In this document: positions 53,237 to 61,010 of the stretch, one piece after another
How the letters are laid out: every line of letters starts with the position of its first letter
Position numbering within the stretch: the stretch's first letter is position 1
DNA from: Bradyrhizobium sp. LTSP849
Lineage (GTDB): Bacteria; Pseudomonadota; Alphaproteobacteria; Rhizobiales; Xanthobacteraceae
Assembly: GCF_000938255.1 (NCBI RefSeq)
Contig: NZ_JYMR01000017.1
Coordinates: forward strand, 62,001-126,000
Reading direction: 5' to 3'
Length of the DNA: 64,000 nucleotides
Made by a program: the position numbers and the translations under genes
The notes under the pieces: generated by a model
Database searches by the model: none
Seen by the model: the letters and a program-made list of their open reading frames with translations, nothing else
What the model was told of the DNA's origin: nothing

Positions 53237-54112
53237 TTAAGACGGCTCTCGCTTCCGCGTATCCCACGCAATGTCCGCGACCACCGCGCCGATCACCAGA
53301 GCACCGCCGATCAGTGCATGAACAGCAGGGATCTCCCGAAAGGCCACCCAGATCCAGAACGGCATCAGAGGCGTCTCCAACGTCGCGATCAGGGATGCCT
53401 GGCTCGACGGCAGCAGGCGCGAGCCGAGCATGTAGAATGTCAACCCGAGCGCGACCTGAAGGCAGCCAAACATCGCGAGGATCGCAAGGCTGTTGCCGCT
53501 GACCTGAGCGATGTCGTGGGCAAATGGTAGGCTGACGAGGCTGCCGAGGAAATTCGACAGAGCTGCTGCTGCCACCATCGACGTATCCCTGTGGCGCCGA
53601 ATGACAACCGTCATGGCCGAGATGGCGAGCACCATCAGGCAGCTCAGCGCGACGCCGGTGACGTCGGCGCCGGCCTCGATGCCGCCGACCGTGATGCCCA
53701 CGCCGGCAAAGGCGACGAGGCTCGCGAGGAGTGTGCGCCACGTCGCGGCCTCGCCGAGCCACAGCCACGCCAAGGCCGCCGCCACAAACGGTTGCGTGGC
53801 GATCAGCACAGCCACGTTCATCACCTTGGTCATCTGAAGTGCGGGGATGAAGGAGACCATGCCGAGCGTTGACAATGAGGCGACGAGCAAGCCGCCGCGT
53901 CCTGGGACCACCAATTGCCGCAGCGCACCGCGGCCCTGCATCAGAACGAGAAATACCGTGATCAAGCTGCCGCCGAACAGGCCGCGCCAGAACAGGATGG
54001 TCCAGGGATCGAACGGCAGCAGCCGCGTGAAGAACGGCGCCGTGCTCCAGGCAATCGCGGCGGCGATGACAAGGGCAATGCCGAGACCACGGTCCGAACG
54101 ACGCTGGCCCAT
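53237..54112 (-). CDS. EamA/DMT-family transporter
   Basis: A 291-residue ten-helix DMT transporter with two EamA repeats. The first repeat carries WSTAPFFTRLLPFDPWTILF and ends AWLWLGEAATWRTLLAS; the second ends near FREIPAVHALIGGALVIGA. GAGGTG lies 8-13 nt before the ATG. It follows the dehydrogenase-like gene by 14 bp, so these two are probably cotranscribed. It differs clearly from the neighbouring EamA protein, so they are not a recent tandem duplicate. Substrate unknown. Confidence 0.88.
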   Translation of the reverse strand: MGQRRSDRGLGIALVIAAAIAWSTAPFFTRLLPFDPWTILFWRGLFGGSLITVFLVLMQGRGALRQLVVPGRGGLLVASLSTLGMVSFIPALQMTKVMNVAVLIATQPFVAAALAWLWLGEAATWRTLLASLVAFAGVGITVGGIEAGADVTGVALSCLMVLAISAMTVVIRRHRDTSMVAAAALSNFLGSLVSLPFAHDIAQVSGNSLAILAMFGCLQVALGLTFYMLGSRLLPSSQASLIATLETPLMPFWIWVAFREIPAVHALIGGALVIGAVVADIAWDTRKREPS

Positions 54113-54127
54113 GTCAATGCACCTCGG

Positions 54128-55009
54128 TTAGGAGGGCTGCTTCGGCCGCGACACGAGCTCGATCATCTTGCCTTCGTCATCGTCCGGCATCGCAGCCGTC
54201 GCTCGCGCATAGGACTCGACCGCGGCGCGCGAGACCAGCGGCTTGTCGGCAAGCAGGCCCTCGGCGAGCCTCACGGCATAGGCGGCATCCTTGTGCCGCA
54301 GCGCCGACGTAAACGTCGCGCCGCTGAAGTCGCGGGCGACCATGCGCTTGGAGTGGCGCTGCACCTGCGGGCTGGCGGCGACGCCGGCCTGGATCGATTC
54401 CAGCACCAGCTTCATATCGAGCCCGGCCTGCTCGGCGATCGCAAGGCCCTCGGCAAGACCAGCGATCTGGATCGCGCCCATGAGATTGTTGATGAGCTTG
54501 TAGACCGTGCCGGAGCCGACCGCGCCGAAATGCCGGATGGTCGAGCCGATCGGTTCGAGGAACGGCTGCGCACGTTCGAGGTCGACCGCGTCAGCACCGA
54601 CCAGCAGCGTGAGCTTTCCGCTAGCTGCCGCATCCGGCAATCCCGTCACGGGGCAGTCGATATAGATCAGCCCGCGCGCGTTGAGCTCGCGGCCCATCTC
54701 GCGCGCGTGGTCATAGGAGACGGTGGAGCATTCGATCGCGATGGTGCCGGCCTTCGCCGTCTTGGCCGCGCCCTCAGGCCCCAGCCAGACCGTGCGCGAA
54801 GCTCCGTCGTCGGCGACCATGGTCACGACGGCGTCGGCATCGATCGCGGCATCCTCAGGCGAGGTCGCCCAATGCGCGCCGCGCGCGATCAGGTCTTCAG
54901 CCTTGGCCTTGCTGCGATTCCACAGCGTCACGGTGAAGCCGGCGTCGAGATAGCGGCCGGCCATGCCATGCCCCATCCGTCCAAGCCCGATGAAGGCGAC
55001 GCGGGGCAT
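54128..55009 (-). CDS. NAD(P)-dependent beta-hydroxyacid dehydrogenase family protein
   Basis: A 293-residue member of the 3-hydroxyisobutyrate dehydrogenase/GLYR family. The Rossmann motif GLGRMGHGMA is at 8-17, the substrate-binding DCPVTGLPDAAASGKLTLL near 118-136, and the catalytic Lys171 in GTVYKLINNLMG. Candidate reactions include 3-hydroxyisobutyrate, tartronate-semialdehyde or succinic-semialdehyde reduction; sequence alone does not decide. Its ATG overlaps the prfB stop by one base (TGATG), so it is translated from the prfB transcript. Confidence 0.88.
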   Translation of the reverse strand: MPRVAFIGLGRMGHGMAGRYLDAGFTVTLWNRSKAKAEDLIARGAHWATSPEDAAIDADAVVTMVADDGASRTVWLGPEGAAKTAKAGTIAIECSTVSYDHAREMGRELNARGLIYIDCPVTGLPDAAASGKLTLLVGADAVDLERAQPFLEPIGSTIRHFGAVGSGTVYKLINNLMGAIQIAGLAEGLAIAEQAGLDMKLVLESIQAGVAASPQVQRHSKRMVARDFSGATFTSALRHKDAAYAVRLAEGLLADKPLVSRAAVESYARATAAMPDDDEGKMIELVSRPKQPS

Positions 55010-56140
55010 CAGTCGACGTCCTCGATGTCAGCGCCGGTGGTGCCGAAGGCGCGTTGCGCCAGCGTCGCGGCCATGAAGTCGTCGAGCTCGCCGTTGAGCA
55101 CGCCCGAGGTATCGGAGGTCTGCACGCCCGTGCGCAAATCCTTCACCATCTGGTAGGGCTGGAGCACGTAGGAGCGGATCTGGTGGCCCCAGCCGATATC
55201 GGTCTTGGCGGCCTGGTCGGCGGCGGCTTTCTCTTCGCGCTTCTTCAGCTCGATCTGATAGAGCCGCGCACGCAGCATGTCCCAGGCCTGCGCCTTGTTC
55301 TTGTGCTGGGAGCGGCCGGCCTGGCAGACCACTGCAACGCCGCTCGGAATGTGCGTCAGCCGCACCGCGGATTCAGTCTTGTTGACGTGCTGCCCGCCGG
55401 CGCCGCCCGAACGCATGGTGTCGACGCGGACGTCGGATTCCTTGATGTCGATCTTGATGCTGTCGTCGATCACCGGAAACACCGCGACCGACGAGAACGA
55501 GGTGTGCCGCCGCGCGTTGGAATCGTACGGCGAGATGCGCACCAGGCGGTGCACGCCGGCCTCGGTCTTGAGCCAGCCGTAAGCGTTGTGGCCGGAGACC
55601 TGGATAGTCGCGGACTTGATGCCGGCCTCTTCGCCCTCGGACTCTTCGACAATTTCGACCTTGAAGTCGTGAGTCTCGGCCCAGCGCGTGTACATGCGGA
55701 GCAGCATCTGGGCCCAGTCCTGGCTCTCGGTACCACCGGCGCCGGCATGGACTTCGAGATAGGAATCGAAACCGTCGGCTTCGCCCGACAACAGCGCTTC
55801 GAGCTCGCGCCGCGCAACTTCCTTCTTAAGCGCTTTCAGCGCAGCTTCGGCCTCAGTCACGACACCCGTATCGCCCTCGGCCTCGCCGAGCTCGATCATG
55901 CCGATGTCGTCTTCGAGCTGCTGCTCGACCTTGCCGATGCCTGAGAGCGAATCCTCCAGCGAGGTACGCTCCTGCATCAGCTTCTGGGCCTTCTGGGGAT
56001 CGTTCCAGAGGTTGGGATCTTCTGCGAGCTTGTTCAGCTCAGCGAGGCGCGCCGTCGATTTCTCGACGTCAAAGATGCCTCCTCAGCAGCCCGACAGACT
56101 GCTTGATCTCTTCTACCAACCGTTCGATTTCGGCGCGCAT
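55009..56140 (-). CDS. prfB: Peptide chain release factor 2, with programmed +1 frameshift
   Basis: RF2 recognises UGA and UAA and triggers peptide release. Translation begins at the ATG at 56140 and reads 23 codons ([11 protein letters not shown]...RRHL) to an in-frame TGA at 56071-56069. It must then skip T56071 and continue at GAC to the stop at 55009, giving 376 residues, a normal RF2 length. The GGQ hydrolysis motif is at about 248-250 ([10 protein letters not shown]). The stop-recognition tripeptide reads SPY at about 203-205, where E. coli has SPF. Low RF2 lets ribosomes shift, a known autoregulatory loop. mrcA lies upstream. Confidence 0.95.
56067..56084 (-). promoter_or_regulatory. 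prfB programmed frameshift signal
   Basis: Read leftward: AGGAGG, CAT, CTT, TGA, C. The internal Shine-Dalgarno, 3-nt spacer, slippery CTT and UGA-C match the classical bacterial prfB shift site. Confidence 0.95.
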
Positions 56141-56249
56141 GTCGTTCTCTGGTCTCGCGGAATCCCGCGTGCAATTGAAATGGGGATGTAGCGGCGGCGG
56201 CTGCAAAGCGCAACCGCCGAGCGCAAGATCGTCCGTCTTGTCCTAAGCC

Positions 56250-58757
56250 TCAGTACAGCCCGCCGGTGCCCGGCCGCATGAAGAAGCCGGAATCCGGCTG
56301 CTGCTGTTGCGACGCCGGCACGCCACCGCGGCCGTCAGCGTCAGCAACGCCAATAACCGAGTAATTATCCGGCGGCGCCGTGCCCGGCTTGAAGGCCTCC
56401 AAAATGGTGCCACCGGTCTCGCCGGGACCTGCGCGCATGCCGGTCTTGGCGACGACGCGGATCAGCTTGATGCCGGCCGGCACCTTGAAGGGAACCGCGG
56501 GCTTGTCGGCGAGCGCGAGCTTGAGGAAATCGCGCGCGATGGGGGCAGCCAGATGGCCGCCAGTCGCGGCGTTGCCCTTACCCAGCGGACGCGGCTTGTC
56601 GTAGCCCATATAGATGGCGACCGCGACGTCCGGCGAGAACCCGACGAACCAGGCGTCCTTGGCCTCGTTGGTGGTGCCGGTCTTGCCGGCGATCGGCTTG
56701 CCCACTTCCCTCACGACGGTTGCGGTGCCGGCCTGGACAACGCCTTCCATCAGCTCGGTGATCTGATAGGCGGTCATGGAGTCCAGCACCTGCTCGCGGC
56801 GGTCGATCAGCTGCGGCTCGGGCTGGTTCTTCCAACCACCAGCCGCGTCGCAGCCGCGGCATTCGCGCTGGTCGTGCTTGAAGATGGTGTGACCGTAGCG
56901 ATCCTGGATGCGGTCGATCAAGGTCGGCTTCACGCGACGGCCGCCATTGGCGAGCATCGAGTAAGCCGTGACCATGCGCATCGCCGTGGTTTCGCCGGCG
57001 CCGAGTGCGTACGAGAGATAATTCGGCAGCTCGTCATAGACGCCGAAGCGGCGCGCATATTCGCCGATCAGGGGCATGCCGATGTCCTGTGCGAGGCGCA
57101 CCGTCACCGTGTTGAGCGACTGCCGCAGCGCGTTCCGCAGCGTCACCGGTCCCTGATACTTATTGGTGGAGAAGTTCTCCGGTCGCCACACGCCAGCACC
57201 CTGGCCCTGGTCGATTTCGATCGGCGCATCGAGCACGACGGTCGAGGGCGTATAGCCGTTGTCGAGCGCCGCCGAATAGACGATCGGCTTGAACGACGAA
57301 CCCGGCTGCCGATAGGCCTGCGTTGCGCGGTTGAACTGGCTCTGGTCGAACGAGAAGCCGCCGACCATGGCGAGCACGCGGCCGGTCCAGGGATCCATCA
57401 CCACCATCGCGCCCGACACTTCGGGGATCTGCCGCAAACGATACTGGCCTTCGACCGGAGTGCCATCCTTGTAGAGCGGATCGGCATAGATCACGTCGCC
57501 GGGCTGGAGCACCTGCGCCACACCCGTGGCAGCCCTGCCCTTCGCGGCTCCGGAAGCCGCCTTCGCCCATTTGACGCCGTCGAGCGTGATCAGGCCGGTC
57601 TCGCGCTGCTTGCTGACGGCGCCGCCGAGTTCGCGGTTCGGCTGGAAGCCGATTCGCGCCGACTGGTCGCTGGTCTCCAGTACTACCGCCATGCGCCATG
57701 GCGAGATGTCGGAGAGCGACTTCATCTCGGCGAGCTTCACGCCCCAGTCGCCCGAAATATCGAGCTTGCTCATCGCACCGCGATAGCCCTGCTGCTCGTC
57801 ATAATTGACGAGGCCTGCGACCATGGTCTTGCGCGCCATGACCTGGATCTTCGGATCGAGCGTGGTGCGGACCGAGAGACCGCCCTCATAGAGTTTCTTC
57901 TCGCCATAACGCTCGAAGATGTCGCGACGGACTTCCTCGGCAAAATATTCGCCGGCGAAGGTGTGGGCAGCGTTGGAACGGCTGGTGACGGCGAGCGGCT
58001 CCTTGCGCGCCTTCTCGGCGTCGGCCTGCTTGATCCAGCCGTTCTCCTGGAGACGATCGATCACGTAGTTGCGGCGCTCGATGGCGCGGTCGCGGTTACG
58101 CACCGGATGCAGGGTCGCCGGCATCTTCGGTAGCGCCGCGAGATAAGCGGCTTCGGCCACGGTGAGCTCGTTCACCGACTTGTCGAAGTAAACGAGCGAA
58201 GCGGCTGCGATGCCGTAGGCACCGAGGCCGAGATAGATTTCGTTGAGATAGAGCTCGAGGATCTTGTCCTTCGAATAGGTCTTCTCGATCCGCATCGCGA
58301 GCAAGGCTTCCTTGATCTTGCGGGCGAACGAGACCTCATTGGTCAGCAGGAAGTTCTTGGCGACCTGCTGGGTGATGGTGGAAGCACCCTGCGGACGACG
58401 GTTGGAGCCGTAGTTCTGGAGATAGACCAGGCCGGCGCGGGCCATGCCGGTGTAGTCGATGCCGCCATGCTCGTAGAAATTCTTGTCCTCGGCGGCGAGG
58501 AACGCATTGATCACGAGTTTCGGCACCGCCTGGATCGGCAGATACAGCCGCCGCTCCTTGGCGTATTCGCCGAGCAGTGAACCGTCAGTCGCGTGCACGC
58601 GGGTCATCACCGGCGGCTCGTAATCCTGAAGCTGAGAGTAATCCGGCAAGTCCTTGGAGAAATGCCAGATCAGGCCCGCTACGGCACCGACACCGACAAG
58701 GAACAGCACCGTTCCCGCGGCGAACAGGAAACCCATGAACCGCACCAGCAAGCGCAT
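56250..58757 (-). CDS. mrcA: Penicillin-binding protein 1A (bifunctional)
   Basis: Class A PBP that polymerises and crosslinks peptidoglycan. It has 835 residues: a membrane anchor at 8-32, then the GT51 glycosyltransferase with catalytic Glu90 in AAEDKNFYEHGG and the motif GASTITQQVAKN. The transpeptidase domain follows, with the active Ser487 in GSSFK and the KTGT motif in AGKTGTTNEAKD. A C-terminal Gln/Gly-rich tail ends the protein. It lies between amiC and prfB, the usual alphaproteobacterial order. Confidence 0.94.
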   Translation of the reverse strand: MRLLVRFMGFLFAAGTVLFLVGVGAVAGLIWHFSKDLPDYSQLQDYEPPVMTRVHATDGSLLGEYAKERRLYLPIQAVPKLVINAFLAAEDKNFYEHGGIDYTGMARAGLVYLQNYGSNRRPQGASTITQQVAKNFLLTNEVSFARKIKEALLAMRIEKTYSKDKILELYLNEIYLGLGAYGIAAASLVYFDKSVNELTVAEAAYLAALPKMPATLHPVRNRDRAIERRNYVIDRLQENGWIKQADAEKARKEPLAVTSRSNAAHTFAGEYFAEEVRRDIFERYGEKKLYEGGLSVRTTLDPKIQVMARKTMVAGLVNYDEQQGYRGAMSKLDISGDWGVKLAEMKSLSDISPWRMAVVLETSDQSARIGFQPNRELGGAVSKQRETGLITLDGVKWAKAASGAAKGRAATGVAQVLQPGDVIYADPLYKDGTPVEGQYRLRQIPEVSGAMVVMDPWTGRVLAMVGGFSFDQSQFNRATQAYRQPGSSFKPIVYSAALDNGYTPSTVVLDAPIEIDQGQGAGVWRPENFSTNKYQGPVTLRNALRQSLNTVTVRLAQDIGMPLIGEYARRFGVYDELPNYLSYALGAGETTAMRMVTAYSMLANGGRRVKPTLIDRIQDRYGHTIFKHDQRECRGCDAAGGWKNQPEPQLIDRREQVLDSMTAYQITELMEGVVQAGTATVVREVGKPIAGKTGTTNEAKDAWFVGFSPDVAVAIYMGYDKPRPLGKGNAATGGHLAAPIARDFLKLALADKPAVPFKVPAGIKLIRVVAKTGMRAGPGETGGTILEAFKPGTAPPDNYSVIGVADADGRGGVPASQQQQPDSGFFMRPGTGGLY

Positions 58758-59002
58758 TATCTGTTTATCCGTTCAAACCTTGGACCAGCCCAAGATAATC
58801 CAAAGGCGCCGAAAATGAGCGCCATCCTCATGTCGCGAATTCACCGGCCTACTCAATTACATCAATGCCGGACCGAAAGACGCTTGCGGAACGGGATTCT
58901 CGTCGATTCCGGAACCCCCTGCGTCGTTTTTATAAAGCGCCCGCTGTGGCCAAACTAGGGCTTAACAGCAGGACCCAACATTCCCTTCTTAATTGGCCGT
59001 TT

Positions 59003-60304
59003 TCAATTGCCTTGCCCCGCCGTCGCCATCCGCTTGGCCAGGAACGCATCGATCGCCTGGCCCATCGAGGCCACCGCACGCGACCGCCAGCCCTCGGAAA
59101 CGAGGTGCTCAAGGTCGCCCTTGTTGGAGACATAGCCGATTTCCACCAGGACCGATGGCACGTCGGGCGCCTTCAGCACCCGGAACCCGGCCGATTTCAG
59201 CGGATGCTTGTGCATCCGCACGGTCGACTTCATTTCGCCCATCAGCAAATGCGCAAAACGGTTTGAAAATGTGCGGGTTTCCCGTTGGGTGAGGTCGATC
59301 AGGATGTCGGCGACGTCGGTCGGCTCCTCCGCAAGATTGAAGCCGGCGATCGCGTCCGCGCGGTTTTCCGCGTCCGCCAGACGCTGGGCCTCGGCGTCGG
59401 ATGCCTTGTCGGACAAGGTGTAGATCGTGGCGCCCTGCGCATCGCCTTCCGCGCGCGGCAGCGCATCGGCATGGATCGAGACGAACAGCGCGGCCTTGAG
59501 GTTCCGGGCGATTTTGGTCCGGTCATTGAGCGGAATGAAGGTGTCGTCATCCCGCGTCATCACCACGCGGTATTTGCCGGTCTTTTCCAGCCGCTCGCGC
59601 AGCGCCAGTCCAAAGGCCAGCACCAGGTTCTTTTCGCTCTCGCCGCTCGACTGCGTGCCGTTGTCGATGCCGCCATGACCGGGATCGATCACGACGACCG
59701 GGCGGCCGTCAGCCGGCGCCCCCAGCTTCTGCGCCGGCTCCGGCGCTGCGGCGGGAACAGTTGCCGGCGGCGCGGCGGCGATCGTCGGCCGCAGTTCGGG
59801 ACGGTTTTCCGGGGCCGGCGATTGCAGGAAGGCGGCCCGATCGACCTCCTCGAGCTCGAGCACAAGCCGGGCGGGCTGGCCGTTGGTCGCCTCCAGCACG
59901 TAGGAATTGGCGATCTTGGCAGGACCCGTCAGGTCGAACACGATTCGGGAGCCGCCAGGCATCACGAGCCCGTAGCGGAAGGCCTTGACCAGCCCCCGCC
60001 CCCCGGCCCCGGTGCCCGGAGCGAGTTGAAAATTGACTTGGGGAACGTCGACCACCACCCGGTACGGGTCTGCGAGCGTGGTGGCGCGGAAGCTGACGGT
60101 CTGGTCGAGGTCGAGAATGAAGCGGGTCTGCTTGCCGTCACCGGCCAGCCGGGCGGCCGAGGCGATCGGATAATTCGCTACCGCAACAGAGGGTTGCGGC
60201 TGGCTTTCCGCCGCGCTCAGGCGCGAGGAATCGGCATATGGCAGTGCTGCGGCGCAAAGAAGCGCGCATCCCAGCAAAACCCGTTGATTTGTGCGGCTCG
60301 CCAC
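59003..60304 (-). CDS. amiC: N-acetylmuramoyl-L-alanine amidase AmiC
   Basis: Periplasmic zinc amidase that splits septal peptidoglycan during daughter-cell separation. The 433-residue protein starts at GTG (GGAGGC about 9 nt upstream) and has a signal peptide, an N-terminal AMIN domain for septal targeting (about 50-145), a Pro/Ala linker, and an Amidase_3 domain from about 195. Zinc ligands are visible in VIDPGHGGIDNGT, the Glu of SGESEKNL, and FVSIHADA. The catalytic Glu lies in VLVEIGYVSNKGD. It precedes mrcA on the same strand and is divergent from rne. Confidence 0.93.
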   Translation of the reverse strand: MASRTNQRVLLGCALLCAAALPYADSSRLSAAESQPQPSVAVANYPIASAARLAGDGKQTRFILDLDQTVSFRATTLADPYRVVVDVPQVNFQLAPGTGAGGRGLVKAFRYGLVMPGGSRIVFDLTGPAKIANSYVLEATNGQPARLVLELEEVDRAAFLQSPAPENRPELRPTIAAAPPATVPAAAPEPAQKLGAPADGRPVVVIDPGHGGIDNGTQSSGESEKNLVLAFGLALRERLEKTGKYRVVMTRDDDTFIPLNDRTKIARNLKAALFVSIHADALPRAEGDAQGATIYTLSDKASDAEAQRLADAENRADAIAGFNLAEEPTDVADILIDLTQRETRTFSNRFAHLLMGEMKSTVRMHKHPLKSAGFRVLKAPDVPSVLVEIGYVSNKGDLEHLVSEGWRSRAVASMGQAIDAFLAKRMATAGQGN

Positions 60305-61010
60305 CGATTCCGTGCCTCCGAGCAGCCTCTTTAACGCAATAGAACCACAGGGTTAATCAGTCCTTAATGACAGAGACGCGAAACTCGCTGACTGTGACCG
60401 GCGTGCGACGCTCCCTTGCACCGGTGGCCCATTCCTCGTATGTACCAAGTGCTGACGGCCAATAATTTCCGGTTGTGTCGCATTCAGCCTCCCGGTGCAG
60501 CGCCGGAACTCTCAAGGTTTGGGAATTCCAGCGTTTTTCCGCTCTCCTCTAAGTCCAGCGCGGTGCGCGGCAGCGAGGTGGAGCGGGGCAAGCCCCGGCG
60601 GCAGACGGTCTCTGGTTACCACTCGCGTATCCGGGACAGTTTTGACAGCGACGTAGCTCTTTACCCGATCCCTTAATCCCAAGGGAGCGGTTCGTGATCC
60701 CAGGGCGAGCGCACTCGCGCCATGCCTGGCCAACAGCAACTGATTAAGGGGCGGCCCCGCCGCCCAATGTTTCATACGGGCCGACGCTTGATGCGCCAGA
60801 CTGTGCCGACGAATTCTGAAGGACCATTCGCGACGCTGCGGAGCGAAACTCCCGCGCGCCGCATTGGTCCTCCGGCTTCCGATTCGGCGAGGCGCGAGAG
60901 ACGGTGTTTCGGCCTTCCCCTCACCCCCGAATCAGGTGGACCGTCGCGTCACCGGGCAGCGCAACTCGCGCCCACGGTGAATCGCGCCCGCCGCCGCCAA
61001 GAGTTAAGAC
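60305..61010. other. Long divergent intergenic region, rne leader
   Basis: 706 bp without a convincing gene, between amiC and rne. It holds small GC-rich hairpins, for example CGGGGC-aa-GCCCCG at 60584-60597 and GGCGAG...CTCGC near 60703-60720. rne transcripts in other bacteria have long structured leaders through which RNase E limits its own mRNA. A leader of that kind here is inference. Confidence 0.5.

Noticed and set aside
56307..58133. 608-codon frame opposite mrcA
   Set aside because: Antisense to a complete penicillin-binding protein; no domain seen.
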